From NCBI GenBank assembly GCA_029582155.1, contig CM055901.1:41751616-41815615 (forward strand): 64,000 nt of DNA. The letters are read 5' to 3'. This document shows, piece after piece, positions 43,561 to 56,115 of the stretch. Made by a program: the position numbers and the translations under genes. The DNA comes from Panopea generosa (taxonomy: Eukaryota > Mollusca > Bivalvia > Adapedonta > Hiatellidae). The notes beneath the pieces were generated by a model, which saw only the letters and a program-made list of their open reading frames with translations, searched no databases and was not told the origin of the DNA. Positions within the stretch are counted from its first letter, which is position 1. Every line of letters starts with the position of its first letter.

Positions 43561-44965
43561 GGTTTTGGCACATACTCGAATCAATGCTGGATGAGTAAAT
43601 AAAGTGACTAGTTTATCAAGGTTTCACATTGTTAAAAGTTATCACAGATTTCATGGGCTTTTTCAAAAAAAGTCTTAAATCATCATACTTGGTACATTCT
43701 AAAATAACATGACTTTCATCCTTCACAGCATTAAAAAAAACGGGCATTTACGATTATCTTCTTTAAGATGCTAATACCTACCAGTTTCAATGCGTACTGG
43801 AGCTACTCCACCTCTGAATTTACTGAAAGCTGAACGATATCTTATTAGTAAAACCAAAGTACAATACAATTCTGTTTTAAATTCGTTAACTTATTTCAAT
43901 CCATTCCAGAAACACTACTATCTCTCTGAATAGAATATTGCCATTCCATTAAAAAAATGATTTGAACATCGTTCCCTCAAAATATTGACAAAACTTTGCT
44001 TATTTATACGTGTATCTATAGTTTTAAATTGTTGAAGACCAAGCGAGTCTAACATCTTTTTAACATAAAAAAAACAATTTTTACAAAAACTGTTTGCTTT
44101 ACTGTTTGCCCATTGTGCAATTTGTTTGTTAAGTCGAGTACTTCCCATTGCCGACAGTCTGTGCCATAAGACGAAATACTAACACGCTGATGTACTATTG
44201 CAGGCTGCCAACCCATTTTTCCAATGAATGCAGAGTTTGGTGTATACTTTCCCACTCCAAAAAAAACCTCATGGGTCGGTTTTGAATAGCAGTAATGGGG
44301 GAATAATTTTTATGACCCCAAATGGCAGAACTATAACTAACAACTGGCCAAACAATGGAATCAAATAATTTTGTAAAAACATTGTGCGGAACTCTGCCCA
44401 TTAACTTACACTTAGCAGTAAGAAGACCTAATGCCTGGTTAGCACTTTGAGAAACATGTTTAACTGTAACATTAAAATCTAAATGTTGGTGCAACAACAT
44501 TCCTAGATATTTATATTTATTCATTTTTTTTAAGAATACTCTCCACACGTGAACTGTTGATTTGACCATGCTACTGAATTATGTCGCAAATATATGAAAT
44601 TGCTTTTTGTACTATTAATATGCATACCATTTAAACTACACCAGTCATTTAATGCATTTAATAAAATTTGTAAATCGCCATGTCTTTCTGCCAACAAAAC
44701 AATATCATCAGCATACAAGAGCATACATAAACATTCACCATTTATTTGAACACCAATGTTCATGGACTTAAGATATATAGGTATATCGTTAATATAAAGA
44801 TTAAATAATAAAGGCGATAAAATACAGCCCTGTCTTAAACCACACTAAACATCGAACCACTCAGTTGTTAAAGAATTTACTCTAACACAAGAAGATACAG
44901 GCGAATAAAGCGATTTTATTGCACATAACATTTTCCCGAATATACCAGTTTCTTTAAGGCGTATC
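43561..44965 (-). pseudogene. LINE B reverse transcriptase, 5'-truncated
   Basis: Minus strand. RT enters with a GCILSPLLFNLYINDIPIYL-type block (about 44820-44765), then MNIGVQINGECLCMLLYADD (YADD near 44710) and HGDLQILLNALNDWCSLNGM. Frameshifts near 44540 and 44200 separate YKYLGMLLHQHLDFNV, PHNVFTKLFDSIVWPVVSYS and GKYTPNSAFIGKMGWQP. Further on come YRSAFSKFRGGVAPVRIETG RY and a degraded Cys-His end (KCPFF...ESHVILECTKYDD). It is the same family as LINE A at 12286, in opposite orientation. The 5' part is missing beyond about 44965. Confidence 0.85.
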
Positions 44966-45840
44966 CATAACTTATCACTATTAACTCAATGTCCACTGAA
45001 TTATTTCGTAACAAAGATATTAAAACATAAATTTGTGCGAAAAAATAAACCATTAAATAATGTTTTGGTTTATAAAAGAAATGCACTTGAATTTGAAGTT
45101 GTTTGAAGGTTCTTTAGTTACATTATGACATTAAAATAAAAATATATGTTTTAAAAAATAAATAAAATACATAAATAAAAAAAAAACCTTTAAACTACAC
45201 ATAACTTGCAATATCACCATGTGTTTATAAACATCTGCATATAGCCAGCTGGCATAGCTACATACATGCTGTATTTAATTGGGTACGCTGTATTGACTAC
45301 ACAAAAAAAAAATCAGAATTACATTTTATCTCATTTTCAAATCAAAATGGAAGCAAGATGCAATAATCTTATTTTTTATATCTAAATACTATCATCAAGA
45401 GGATTTTATTTGCAATAAACGTATACGTTGTAATAGGTTGGCAAAAAATCACAACTAAGGTTTATAAGACCTCGAAACTGGCCGAAAACGTGTTTTGAGT
45501 AATTTTTATATAGAACATATAAGGAGCATATACTGGTACGCTGTTATAAAATTAAAAAAGGAAACAAGAAGACGTAAACATATTTTAATTTTTATTTTAT
45601 CATAAAGGTTATAGTTTTAACTTAACGACTAGACGTAATAGGTTGGCAATTTAATAATGAAACAGTTTTAACGATAAAATTAAATTTCTCCTATATGTTT
45701 CTAAGTAAACCAAAAATCACGGTTTAGCCAGGTAAGTAATAAAAACCGCCGATATCAAGGGGGTAACTTGTCTCGATAAGCCAATGAAATGTCTGAAATA
45801 GTTCCACATGATATGGGTGTATATTGACGACAGGTTTAAA
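44966..45840. other. non-coding spacer
   Basis: AT-rich, no gene recognised. AATAGGTTGGCAA occurs twice (45433 and 45638), perhaps a short dispersed repeat. Confidence 0.4.
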
Positions 45841-45918
45841 AAACGGAGGATAAAGTACATAGAGTTGAAGAAAGGGTGGACAGTATATAACTGAGTAGTG
45901 GTACGACATAGGACAAAT

Positions 45919-46053
45919 TGATGCAGATGGAGAAAGAATGTGATCAGCTGAAAGATACGGTTACATATGTGCAGTCTCAGTCAATGCGGAATAATCTACT
46001 GTTTTGTAACATTCCAGAATCTACAAACGAAAAACCAGAAGAAAGGTGTAGTT
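45919..46053 (+). pseudogene. LINE C ORF1 remnant (L1-type)
   Basis: Reads MQMEKECDQLKDTVTYVQSQ, then SMRNNLLFCNIPESTNEKPE ERCS. A coiled-coil end followed by SMRNNL-F-NIPE is the start of the RRM domain of L1 ORF1 proteins (trimeric nucleic-acid chaperones). It stops at 46053-46055 (TAG/TAA region); after a frameshift, ETFF...LDLAQDIV may be the continuation. Confidence 0.65.
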
Positions 46054-46129
46054 AAGCTGAGACATTTTTTTTGGAAACTGGATTTAGCACAAGATATTGT
46101 TTCATCAATCCCTCAAAATAGAAAGAGCG

Positions 46130-47690
46130 CACAGAATAGATTTAAGCGAGCGTTCTTCTCCGTATATAGAAATGCAGTGTGGTTGAAATTATACCGATTA
46201 GGGTTTAGCGGTAAATTGCTCAGAATAACTCGTGCAAAATCTTGTGTAAAACAATGTAATACCTTTTCTGATTTTTTCGACATTTCGGTTGGACTAAGAC
46301 AAGGGGAGACAATCTCCCTGATTATGTTTGCATTATTCATGGCGAACATTGAATTGTTTTTACAAGATAGAGTTAAGTGTGGTATCTCAATTGATGAAAT
46401 GTCTTTAATATTATTACTTTTCGCGGATGACATGATAGTAATTGGGAAATACCCAGAAGATTTACAGCACAGTTTACATAATCTTTCATCTTATTGTGAT
46501 AAATGGGGATTAGAAGTTAATGTTGCTAGAACAAAAGTTGTTGTTTTTAGAAAGAGAGGAAGGATATTAGAAAATAAAAAATGGTTTTATAAAAATGATT
46601 TAATTGACGCTGTAAATGATTTTAACTACCTTGAGATTGTGTTTAATTACACAGGTTCGTTTGTTTTAAACAAGGACTCTATATAATTCCTTGTTTTCAA
46701 TAATCAATCATTATATGGGAAATCACTTAAAGCCATGAATATATTATTGATACATACAAGGAATTTTCTCTCAAATTCCGTAATACATATTTGCAAATAT
46801 GAATTAAAACCCCAAAACATGTATGCAGTTATTTGACGCTTTGGTTAGTTCAATATTAAACAACGGATCCCCGGTTTGGGTTGTTTTAGATAAAAAGATT
46901 CGGAACGCATCCATCTTAAATTCTGTAAAAATATTTTGGGAGCTAAACCGAGTGCTTGTAATAATGGGGTGTATGGTGAAGTGGGTAGATTTCCTGGCAC
47001 TGTTCATAAATAGATTTGTAAATATCATAAAACACTGGTTAAATCTGCATCATACAGATAATATATTATCAAAGTTGAGATATCAACACCTGGTAAAAGA
47101 ATGTAAAATTGGTTTTAAAAATTGGGCTAGTAATGTCAAAACTGTATTATCGGAGTACGGGTTTACGGATGTTTGGGAACACTCACATCAAATTGGAAAT
47201 ATCAATTCATTTTTACCATTTTAAGCAAAGAGTTCAAGAAACTTTTATTCAAAAATCGTATTCTGATATCGAAAACAATCATAAATTATTGTTGTACAAA
47301 AATATTAAAACACATTTTTGTTACGAAAATTATTTAAATGTTATTACTACAAAAAGTTACAGATATTGTTTAACTAAGATTCGTATTTCCGCTCATAGTT
47401 TGAAAATAGAAACGGGAAGATATGCCAGACAGAGACTAGAGAGACAAGACAGATTGTGTATATACAGTGACAAAAATGTTGTGGAAAATGAATTCCATTT
47501 TATCATTGAATGTAAAGCGTATAGAACTATAAGAGAGAAATATGTTAAAAAATACAATACAAACAGAAGTAGCATGTTTAAATTTTCAAAGTTATTAAAA
47601 CCATCAAAGAAGAATATGTTAAATTTTTGTAAATTTACCGCAGAGGCATCTAAAATTAGAAACGCAATATCGCTGAATAATGCACTTTGA
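46130..47690 (+). pseudogene. LINE C ORF2, reverse transcriptase to C-terminus
   Basis: RT blocks: AVWLKLYRLGFSGKLLRITR, FFDISVGLRQGETISLIMFA, LILLLFADDMIVIGKYPEDL (FADD at about 46425) and YCDKWGLEVNVARTKVVVF. The frame ends at 46684, and a further frame resumes at 46823 (MQLFDALVSSILNNGSPVWV). A shift near 47110-47220 leads to FKQRVQETFIQK, LTKIRISAHSLKIETGRYAR and RLCIYSDKNVVENEFHFIIE, ending at 47688-47690. The Cys-His block has lost its second Cys (CIYS instead of C-x2-C). Reverse transcriptase family; inactive here. Confidence 0.85.
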
Positions 47691-47892
47691 TTTCATCTTC
47701 AAACTTAGAGTAAATATTTAATTAAATATGTTTTTGCTTCAATTCATATATGACTTTTATATAAGAAACCTAACTGTAACATAAGACAACGATGTAAAGT
47801 TATATTATTTGAAACACCTATCACATGTATTTGTATAATTTTTTATTATGTATGTAATTTGGCGGGTTATTTAGAGGTGATACAATATACGG

Positions 47893-47985
47893 TTAGTCGG
47901 AAGTTGGTTCCCATAGGATTACAGACAAAAAATACATTGTGTTTTTGTGTTCTTTATTAAGGGTATCGGAGGTGGAGTATTATGA
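47893..47985. repeat. dispersed repeat shared with 28360-28440
   Basis: GTTCCCATAGGATTACAGAC, GTGTTTTTGTGTTCTTTATT and TCGGAGGTGGAGTATTAT parallel the copy near 28366. Type unknown. Confidence 0.6.
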
Positions 47986-48530
47986 GAAATAAAGCAGTAC
48001 TCTCGTCAATTATTCAAAGATAGACCTTCGAAATTAATTACCAAATGTGTTTTTAAAAAGTTCAGGGGAGGTCCCCATCCCCTCCAGCAGAGGACACGTC
48101 CTCCCACACTGGAGTAAATTTATCCTAAGAACTTGGCTGTTATTATAGCGTGCATTTTTTTACATAAACTGGGTTGATCATATAATTACTGTCTAGGTCA
48201 CCTGCCCTTGCATTGCTTAAATCTGCTTTATTTGATTTTATGTATGTAGTATTGCCATTTTTCAATGGATCTTAACCTAACTTACACAGTAGTCTAGGAA
48301 TGTATCCATGTATAACCATAAGAGGTTCCTTGGGCCAAACTGACATTCTGTGTATGTTTTGGGTTGAACAAATAAAAAAACACATCGCCAGCAACGTTGA
48401 TAAACATGATGAATTATACTTTCCTGATAGAATATATAAAAAAGACATAGTGTGTCACCAGGAACATCAATGAATGACAGACATTCTGAGTATGTATCTG
48501 ATTGAATGTATCAAAAACATGTTCTGGAGT
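47986..48530. other. non-coding spacer
   Basis: No recognisable gene or element. Confidence 0.4.
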
Positions 48531-48783
48531 CGTCCGTGGACGAGTTGTCTAATGTGCCATCTCAAGATCACTTACTTCTCAGCGTTAAACTAAGGTCAGA
48601 GGTTTGAGTCTCGCTCGCTCCAAAAACTTTGTGGGAAAGTTTGCCAGTTTTTGCGAAAGGATGGTGGTTCTATTCAGATTCATTCTAAGATCTTTCTCCA
48701 CCAATAAAACTTGGTGTAAAATATACAACCTTAAAAGGGTTGAAAATGGCGTTAAATCCTATTAAACACACACAAAAAAAAAA
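48531..48783 (+). mobile_element. tRNA-Leu-type SINE, full length
   Basis: The head reads GTCGTCCGTGGACGAGTTGT, CTCAAGATCACTTAC and GAGGTTTGAGTCTCGCTCGC (box B). Then come AAACTTTGTGGGAAAGTTTG, a body with TCTTTCTCCACCAATAAAAC, and the tail GGGTTGAAAATGGCGTTAAA TCC followed by a CA/A-rich end. A second copy lies inverted at 57590-57848. Confidence 0.85.
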
Positions 48784-48799
48784 ACAACAATAAAAAACA

Positions 48800-48985
48800 A
48801 GTTTTAAAACTTAGACAAAGCTCGCTCTAAGTGTTTCTGGGTAGAACCAGTACATGTACTGAGCATATGGGGATAAAGTGTCTTAGAACCTTCACATAGC
48901 TGTGGCGGAGGATTGAACCCACAATCCTCCGATCTTGGGTCCGATGCTCTACCACTGTACCACACGCTCCACTGTATCATCTGTT
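48800..48985 (-). mobile_element. tRNA-headed SINE, family 2
   Basis: On the minus strand the head is GTGTGGTACAGTGGTAGAGC (box A), ATCGGACCC, and GATTGTGGGTTCAATCCTCC (box B). The body contains AGTACATGTACTGGTTCTAC. A relative with the same body motif and a tRNA-like head is at 60270-60410. Confidence 0.7.
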
Positions 48986-49404
48986 AGTTTGGAGGAGATC
49001 CAATATAAAAATGAAACCCAGCCTAACCTTAAGACTGAATGATGGTGGGCAGACAGGTTACAGACACAGGAGTTTCATAACAGCTTGCTTGAGGTGAGCT
49101 AACAAACACATTGCTTATTTTCAGTAATAATTTTAGTACTGGATGTGGTTTGCATTTTTTCCCTGAATTAACAAACACATTGTTAGCAAAGACAACAATA
49201 ATTTTAGATAAAAACAGATATAGAAAATCCATGTAAAACCAGGTTTTCTGTTTGCAATACATTTGTTTGGGCACCGCAAACATACTGAAAACAAAGAAGG
49301 ATATCAGTAGGACAGATAGATGTTCCCCAAACAAGTCCTTGATTGAGTAGTTAACCTTCTTCCACACAATTGAAGATACACTCCAAACAAACAAAAACAA
49401 TCAG

Positions 49405-50660
49405 AAATAAGGTACAAAAGGAGAGATAATGCTGTCATTATTTAAAATCAATGTTGGACATCCTTCCAAATTTTTAAAGATAAAGCCCGGATAATTAGAT
49501 CTTTATGTAAAAACAAGAGTTGTCAGATGACAACAAAGCTCGCAATGGGATAAAACTCACCACCCATGCAAAGATTGAGATTCGAAGCAAACACCAAAAC
49601 ATAAACGCAACTAAACGTAAAAGTTTAACCTGGGTGTCTACAGGCGAAAAATTAAGTCCAAAAGGGCCATAACTCTGGCAAAATGCAACCCCGAGTTATG
49701 GTTCTTGTCTGTGTGTGTTCCAGCGATGATGGTGAACACAATGCAGAGTTTTATTCATATCCAATGAGTGGTTGCATAGATATCTTACCTGATAAAAAAC
49801 TTTAACTGGAAAAATTAAGTAAAAAAAGGGCCATAACTCTGCCAAAATGCAATCCAGTTATGGTTCTTGTCTCTGTTTTATTGATGATGGTGAACACACA
49901 TGTGAAGTTTCATTCATATCCAATGAGTGGTTGCATAGATATCTTAAAACTTAAACGCAAAAGTTTAACGCCGCCGCCGCCGGGGTCATGGCAATAGCTC
50001 TCCTTGGACATTTGTCCCGGCGAGCTAAAAAGTACAAAAGGGAGATAATTCTGTCATTATTCAAAATAGTTATAGTTCTTTAACTATTTTTTCTGCTCAA
50101 TGCCCTCGATCCATGTTGTAGTTCACTTTTGATTCCCTTCATATTCTTGAAGATGTTCCTCTGGACAAGCAAAACTAACCAAAAATGAAGAAAGTACAAA
50201 AGGTACAATAAGTCTACTATTATTATTTTAGACAGAGTTATGGTTCTTTTGCTATGCACTTCCACACTGCCCTCTATCCATGTTCCAAGTTGTTACTGTA
50301 CATACATTTGAAGATATGCTCCGGAAAAGCAAACAAGCAAATTATAAGTACATAAGGGGAAACAATTCTAATTTGATTAAGCAAAAACCATTTTTCTGTT
50401 TTTAGATACAATTCAGTTGATGCCTGTGATCATATAAGTGATCCAAAACTTTGTCTTGATATAAGCTACCTATGCACCAAGTTTCATTCATATAGCTAAT
50501 TCCTATCAAAAGTTGAGCTGAAGCCATCTGATTTTGATAACAGTGACTATGACCCCAGTGACCCCATATGCAAACCCAGACTGTGTCTCAATATAAATTA
50601 CTTTATTTACAATGTTTCATTCGAATAACATCAATCTGAAACCTGCCCAGCTTACCCACC
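49405..50660. mobile_element. repeat with about 150-bp internal monomers, interrupted
   Basis: Diverged tandem copies of a roughly 150-bp unit (landmarks GTACAAAAGG-GA-ATAAT-CTG, GTTATGGTTCTTTTGCTATG, CTGCCCTCTATCCATGTTC) occur at 49415, 50028 and 50175, with a further partial one near 50330. A separate element (49513-50031) lies between the first and second. The rest (50400-50640) contains GCACCAAGTTTCATTCATAT-type text that I associate with bivalve repeats. Confidence 0.5.
49513..50031 (+). mobile_element. pearl-like element, CAAGAG-hairpin start
   Basis: Begins ACAAGAGTTGTCAGATGACA AC, a perfect hairpin (GTTGTCA/TGACAAC), then AAAGCTCGC, and ends TTGTCCCGGCGAGCTAAAA. The inside holds two tandem monomers of about 160 bp (AGGGCCATAACTCTG-CAAAATGCAA ... 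CCAATGAGTGGTTGCATAGA). Internal tandem cores with asymmetric hairpin ends match the 'pearl' elements described from bivalves, which are thought to be non-autonomous Helentron/Helitron derivatives. The assignment is inference. No ORF. Confidence 0.6.
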
Positions 50661-51588
50661 CAACAATCTAATAACCTTGTTTTCATAAATCTGGTAAAAA
50701 ATTTAGTACCAAAAAGTGCTTTCTGAATATTTCTGGTTGATCATAACAACAAAACACATATCAATTATATATCTTTAATGATTTATAACACTAGTAATGA
50801 CCTTAATGACACAACATTTGTAACAATATCAAAACAAAATAAATAAAAGTATATCATGAAAAAATTGTTTAAAGATGAAACAATGTGTACAATATTTACT
50901 TTCCTAAGACTCCATTGCTGCTACATGCATGTATGACATATAGATAACACTTTAAAGTGAGTATATCAGGATTGTTAAACAAAAATTAATTGGCTATTAA
51001 CAGTTTTTTCTATATATCATACCCATATAATTTATACTCACTGACCACATACTGCCAAAAACTGCAACATAGTTTGTGTCATATTAAATGAGTCACGCAA
51101 TTTCATTTTGATTTCATTATGATTTGTCATACATGTTCTGTCTTAGAAATAGTCAAAATGACAATGTGAAGGTTGTCGAGCAGTATTCAAGTGCTGTCAA
51201 GCGATTTCATTTCAAATTTATCATTCCGATTCAAATATCGATTTTGACATGTTTTTGTGGATTTTATATACCAAACAATTTGGATTTTATTTATTTATGA
51301 TAATGAGATGCTTTTTATATTTTTAATACATTTATATAGCGTTTTTTCTCCCCAATATACTATATTTATAGTGTTTTCCCCCCCCCGATACAATATCATC
51401 AAAGTCATCAACCTTCAGTTTAATGAGTTTGTCTTACAGTCCTACATCACTAAATCAACAGTGATACCATTCTTATGGAAAAAATATATGTATTTTTTTT
51501 TTACTGAAATCTGCTTTAAAGTAAGAAAACTGTTGGATAAGAAATTACGTCACAGTATGACGCATAGTTTCTTGAACATTAATGAGAT
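50661..51588. other. non-coding spacer
   Basis: AT-rich. A run of nine C at about 51368-51376; otherwise nothing recognised. Confidence 0.4.
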
Positions 51589-51735
51589 GTTAGTAGTAAT
51601 TCATGAATATTAATGAGATACTAATAGTATCATGAATATCAATGAGATACTAGAAGCATCATGAATATTAATGAAATACTAGTAGTATGCAAATTAATGA
51701 AGTACTAGTAGTATCATGAATATTAACAAGGTACT
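51589..51735. repeat. about 30-bp minisatellite
   Basis: Five imperfect copies of ATGAATATTAATGAGATACT + AGTAGTATC. It ends just before the pearl-like element at 51742. Confidence 0.85.
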
Positions 51736-51741
51736 GGTAGT

Positions 51742-52279
51742 CTATTGGGCCTAAGTCGCTCATCTGATTTCACCTGTCACTTCTCAAATTTTGAGAATTA
51801 TCTGTGTTCACATAGTATTCCTATGTTAATATCAAAGTCCTAATTACTGGGCCCCAACCAACACTAGCTCCTTTATTTAAACAAACTTCTACCTGTACTC
51901 ATAGGGACCATTTCTACCAAATATGAACAAATTTGGCAGATTTGTTCTTGAGAAAAACATTTTTAGAAATTCATTTTATCCCTTTTTGGGACCCTGCTGA
52001 CCATTATGTGTATTAAGTCCCCTTTAAATGACCCAGACATAAAGATGTTAGAAATAATACCAAAAACATAAAAACATATATAAGAGAAAACATATTATTA
52101 TTTTTGATTTTCTGTTTTTTCTATAGTATTCATTTGTAAAAGTCACATTCTCCCTACTGGACCCAATATCTAGAGGTTTCAGAGAAAAAGTTATTTGAAG
52201 CAAAAGTTAATGACAGACGGATGTCAAACACAGTGGGATCACAAAAGCTCACTTGTACGCCTTCAGCTAAGGTGAGCTA
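51742..52279 (+). mobile_element. pearl-like element (GCTCA...GGTGAGCT family)
   Basis: Starts CTATTGGGCCTAAGTCGCTC ATCTGATTTCACCTG and ends AAAAGCTCACTTGTACGCCT TCAGCTAAGGTGAGCTAA. The end matches the one at 59757-59796, and the start is a degraded GGCCC hairpin with CGCTCA-CTGA as at 58919. Confidence 0.6.
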
Positions 52280-52970
52280 ATTAAAGACGCCAGCCTGCTA
52301 AGTTACTGCATTTGGTTGATATATTTTGAAACAATAAGTTTTTGTTCCCTAAAATGTCTTTGTAAACTGACAGAGTCCTATGGATATTCACAGCTAAGTT
52401 ATAAAACAAATATTGCAAGTATGATGTGCCTTGGCTGAGTAATAATGAATAATATCATACATGTACTGAGTTTTGAGTTTAAAATTAATATAATAAGCAA
52501 AACCTCTAAGACCTTTGGGTGGGGGGGGGGTTAAAAAGAGACAAAAACTACATATTGATCTCATGAAGGACAGTGCCGTTGGACTTGGGTGTTACTACGC
52601 CGTACAGTACTGTACACCGACATGGGGCTAAGGGTTATATATACATGAGATATACATGTAGCATTCTGTTTATAAAACAACTATTAAAGTTACACAATTA
52701 GTACTAATGGATGACTACAAACCACTTTCAAGTATACAATATATGGAGAATAAGGGAACTTACTGATATCTACAAAGCATGAGGGTATAACATATAGCAC
52801 AAAGGAACTGAAATAATATAACATAGAATAAGGGAGCTTAACTGATATAGTGGGTGAAATGTTACATCAGGGATCTTTCTATTATTATTGCACCTCCAAC
52901 ACAACATCAAACTACCTCAGTCTAAGTCCACAAATCTGGAATTTGATTTATACCACCAATGTCATCAGAC
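52280..52970. other. non-coding spacer
   Basis: Apart from the G-run at 52515, nothing recognised. Confidence 0.4.
52515..52531 (+). repeat. G-run (GGGTGGGGGGGGGG)
   Basis: A 14-base stretch with a single T, the longest G run in this AT-rich window. Confidence 0.9.
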
Positions 52971-52974
52971 CAGG

Positions 52975-53050
52975 CTCCTGTTTCACCAACATATATTGAA
53001 ACACTTAAAAAACTTTTAAGTATTTAAGTAAAATGTTGGTTAAACAGAAG
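52975..53050. mobile_element. short palindromic MITE
   Basis: CTCCTGTTTCACCAACAT (52975-52992) and its near inverted copy ATGTTGGTTAAACAGAAG (53033-53050), joined by a 40-bp AT-rich loop containing CTTAAAAAACTTTTAAG. Folds into one hairpin. Confidence 0.65.
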
Positions 53051-53277
53051 TCAGGAACATGTGTATTTATTGCTGACTGTAGTTCAATAAGTCAAACAAC
53101 TTATTAATATAAAAAAGAAAGATTTGAATATTCAACCTTTACGCAACAAGCAATTGTAAGTTTGGAATTTCATATATATATGGCAATTAAATGTAATTCT
53201 CTATATCACATTTGCAAAGCAGTGGTGCTGCAGGTTTCTTATTTGAAAAGGCATATATCAATGTTTTGAGTGCCTGA

Positions 53278-53405
53278 GTCCCCGATTTCTCAAAAATATT
53301 TAAGTCCGTATTTTTTTACTTAAACTCAATAATGTGCTCAATTTGGATACAAACTTGAGCACACTATAGAGTTTAAGTAGAATAATAGGCTTAACTGGGG
53401 CCAGA
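53278..53405. mobile_element. MITE-like palindrome
   Basis: TACTTAAACTC (53319-) and GAGTTTAAGTA (53369-) are inverted. Outer CCCCGATTTCTCAAAAATAT and CTTAACTGGGGCCAG resemble the (G)GGCCAGTTTCACAAA ends of a common invertebrate MITE, which recurs near 56116. Confidence 0.5.
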
Positions 53406-53411
53406 AGGTTC

Positions 53412-53500
53412 AAAGAATGAATAAATAGGGTTTTACGGCATACCAACACATTATAGGTTATTCAACGCCAACAGGAAGGAAGATTCCAGGTTCACTCTAC
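53412..53500. mobile_element. dispersed repeat (GGGGTTTTACGGCATACCAACACA)
   Basis: AGGGTTTTACGGCATACCAA CACA matches 55866-55885 (GGGGTTTTACAGCATACCAA CACA). Likely the end of a SINE or MITE common in bivalves. Confidence 0.5.
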
Positions 53501-54869
53501 ATGTACAAAAACAATTAATTGACAGACAGATTAAAAATCAAAAGACTCAAGGTCCTGAGAGGCGCCATTTGTTTGTTTGTTTGAATATATAGAGTCATTG
53601 CTATGCCATCTAGTGACACACCCATCTCTGCAAGTAACGTATAATGTGAGAGACGTGACAATGAGACGTAATGTCATATATCAATCATCACAAAGATTGT
53701 GGTCGGATGGGGATTCAAACTCATGAACCAAAGAGTATGCTCGCCACAGGGGGAAATACTGGTATTGACCATTATGAAGCAATTCTCATTAGAAAATCGT
53801 AGCTAATTCAAATAAAAAACATAGTTCATTTCAGTGTTTCCCTTGGAAACACATGTAACAAGAAATGAGATTGGGTGGGTATGGGATGAGTATGCTATCA
53901 TGTGTTGAAAAAAGTTTAAGTTTTGTGTCCATTAATGCATTGTCGATATTCTCCATCCATCATGATGTATAAAACTGACACCTGGGGGTATCCGACGATG
54001 CATTATTAGTGCATTTCAAGTATATGTTTTTCTATTCTCTATTAAAATATTGTTGCCATAAAAATATAGTAAAGGAGTTTTTTGAATGGACAATTTATCA
54101 TATTTCAAAGTTAATACAATTGATAAGTTTGCAGTTTTAATGGTTGATTCTTTAATGAAAAATATTTTCATTAGATATCTGTGTATTTCGAAATAAATAT
54201 AAAATTCATAAAAGTAGACATTAACAGTTAAGTCTTAAAACATCCCTAATAAACGGGACTGCAGTAACCTATGCGCCGACTTTTAGACTGCGATTTTTGA
54301 AGGTGCCGTCTTTTAGACAGGGTTTCTCAAGGTAAGCGACCTCCCGCATTTTCGAACTTTTTGTTTCAAACAAATTCTATGATTTGTTTACAAAATAAAC
54401 CATTTCAAGTGGTGATTTTAACCTATATTTGTTGAAATTAGATGCTCACAAAACCTTTTACGATTGCATTGATTTGTTTACTTAAAAATGCTCTCAGTAA
54501 TACACTATGATTAAAATTAGTTTGACGAAAGAGTCAATCTCCAGACACCCTTTATTAACAGTGTGTATGTGTAACTTACCAATATAATCTCTTTAAATGG
54601 ACTGATCTGAATCTACATGATATATGGCCATTACAGAACTTTTCTATAATAATGTTTAACATTTCTGAATCTAACATCAATTGGAAAGCAACCATGATTT
54701 CGTACATTGAAAAGTTACTTTCATACGACAGATACACAAAATCAAAAACTACTTTCTCTTTCAAGAGCAGTAAGAGGGTGCATATGAAATGAGATGATTT
54801 TATTGAATACGATACTAGACGCCATCTGGCGCCTCAAAAATACATCAACAAATGAATATGCAGAATGAA
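53501..54869. other. non-coding spacer
   Basis: No gene recognised. 53703-53755 (GGATGGGGATTCAAACTCAT ... CTCGCCACAGG) faintly resembles an inverted tRNA-like head. Confidence 0.35.
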
Positions 54870-54879
54870 CCTAGAACAT

Positions 54880-55160
54880 TGATACCTGCAGAACTGCAGA
54901 GTTTCAGCAAATTCTATGGTATTACACAAATTGTCGCTTCCAACCACATGCATGAGCCACCGTGATCCTATTCTTGCCATCACTCATATGGTTCCCTGGA
55001 ATCCACACAGGGGTTGATAATTTAACCACAATAGTGAATATGACAAAAATTGATAAAATAAGCATGACACCCATTTGAAGGATTCCTACCCTTCTAAAGA
55101 GATTGACAGTGGTTCTATTCTTAGCCAGAACCACACAGGCTCCAGAAGGTTACAAAATTT
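54880..55160 (-). mobile_element. SINE-like element, copy of 15115-15480 family
   Basis: The minus strand shares TGTGTGGTTCTGGCTAAGAA, GGGTAGGAATCCTTCAAATG and TTGTGGTTAAATTATCA with the body near 15225-15115. The open frame of 70 residues here is incidental. Confidence 0.45.
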
Positions 55161-56110
55161 GAAACCCATGACCCAAAACACTGTAAGATGTATTTAAGAC
55201 CTGGGTATGGGTACAGTTACTATTAGCCAATATTGTTAACCAGAGGAATGTAATGTTAACCACACATGCCAATCAGAAATTGAGAATTTATTTCACTTAA
55301 AAACGTCACTTCACCCTACAGTATCAACATCACCCTTTCTATACAACTTATTTTACAAGTTCCAATGAAATGTGCCAGTTACTTGATGAAGACCTGTGGC
55401 TGATATTTAATTTCAAGTATGGGATCATATACATATACATTCATCTGAGATCTCCTCTACCAATAAAACAGAATGTCTTAAAATGGATATAAATTGCATT
55501 CAACCAATCAAATAGACAGGAAATGCATTCATGGACGTAAGATGATATTACAGTAAAATGTCTGACAAGTGAGAGCCATTGAAATAATAATGAAAAAATT
55601 TGCATAAATAATAAATTAAACATAAAATGTTTACTTTTATCACAAAACAATGTACACTTACTTTACACATATCAACATACTGTAATAAAAATAAGTTGAT
55701 GAATGGGTATGTACAAAGGTCTCTACACAAACTATGTAACATACTACATATTGATGCAGAAGTAATGACATCATCAACTATTTAAAGTAACAAGGAAATA
55801 AATTACATATGGCCCGCCATAGCAATTTTTACAATAAAAGAAAATAGAATGAATGACTGATTGGGGTTTTACAGCATACCAACACAAAAAGTTTATATGA
55901 CAACAACAGGACAAAGATTTCAGACCAACTCACTATGTATAAAGATAATATGTAGATTGAAACAAAAAACACAATGTCAAATAAATATGCAAAATGAAAC
56001 TTACAAACCTTGACAACTCAAAACTAAAACATCTCTATGGTAACAATGACTAAAAAAATAAGTTTCTGTGATAAGTTGATTCATCAATTATGACTGACTA
56101 CAGAATAGTA
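55161..56110. other. non-coding spacer with dispersed repeat
   Basis: 55851-55925 contains the GGGGTTTTACAGCATACCAA CACA repeat. The rest is unrecognised. Confidence 0.4.
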
Positions 56111-56115
56111 TTGAA

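Larger units (their letters stand above)
45841..47880 (+). mobile_element. LINE C, L1-type, internally deleted
   Basis: Sense-strand element retaining an ORF1 remnant near its 5' end and the RT-to-C-terminus part of ORF2; the endonuclease and first RT blocks are missing. Probably a deletion derivative, with ORF1 joined to ORF2 near 46080-46150. Boundaries are approximate. Confidence 0.75.

Noticed and set aside
54922..55134. 70-residue frame with a hydrophobic stretch
   Set aside because: Falls inside a dispersed SINE-like repeat also found near 15115.
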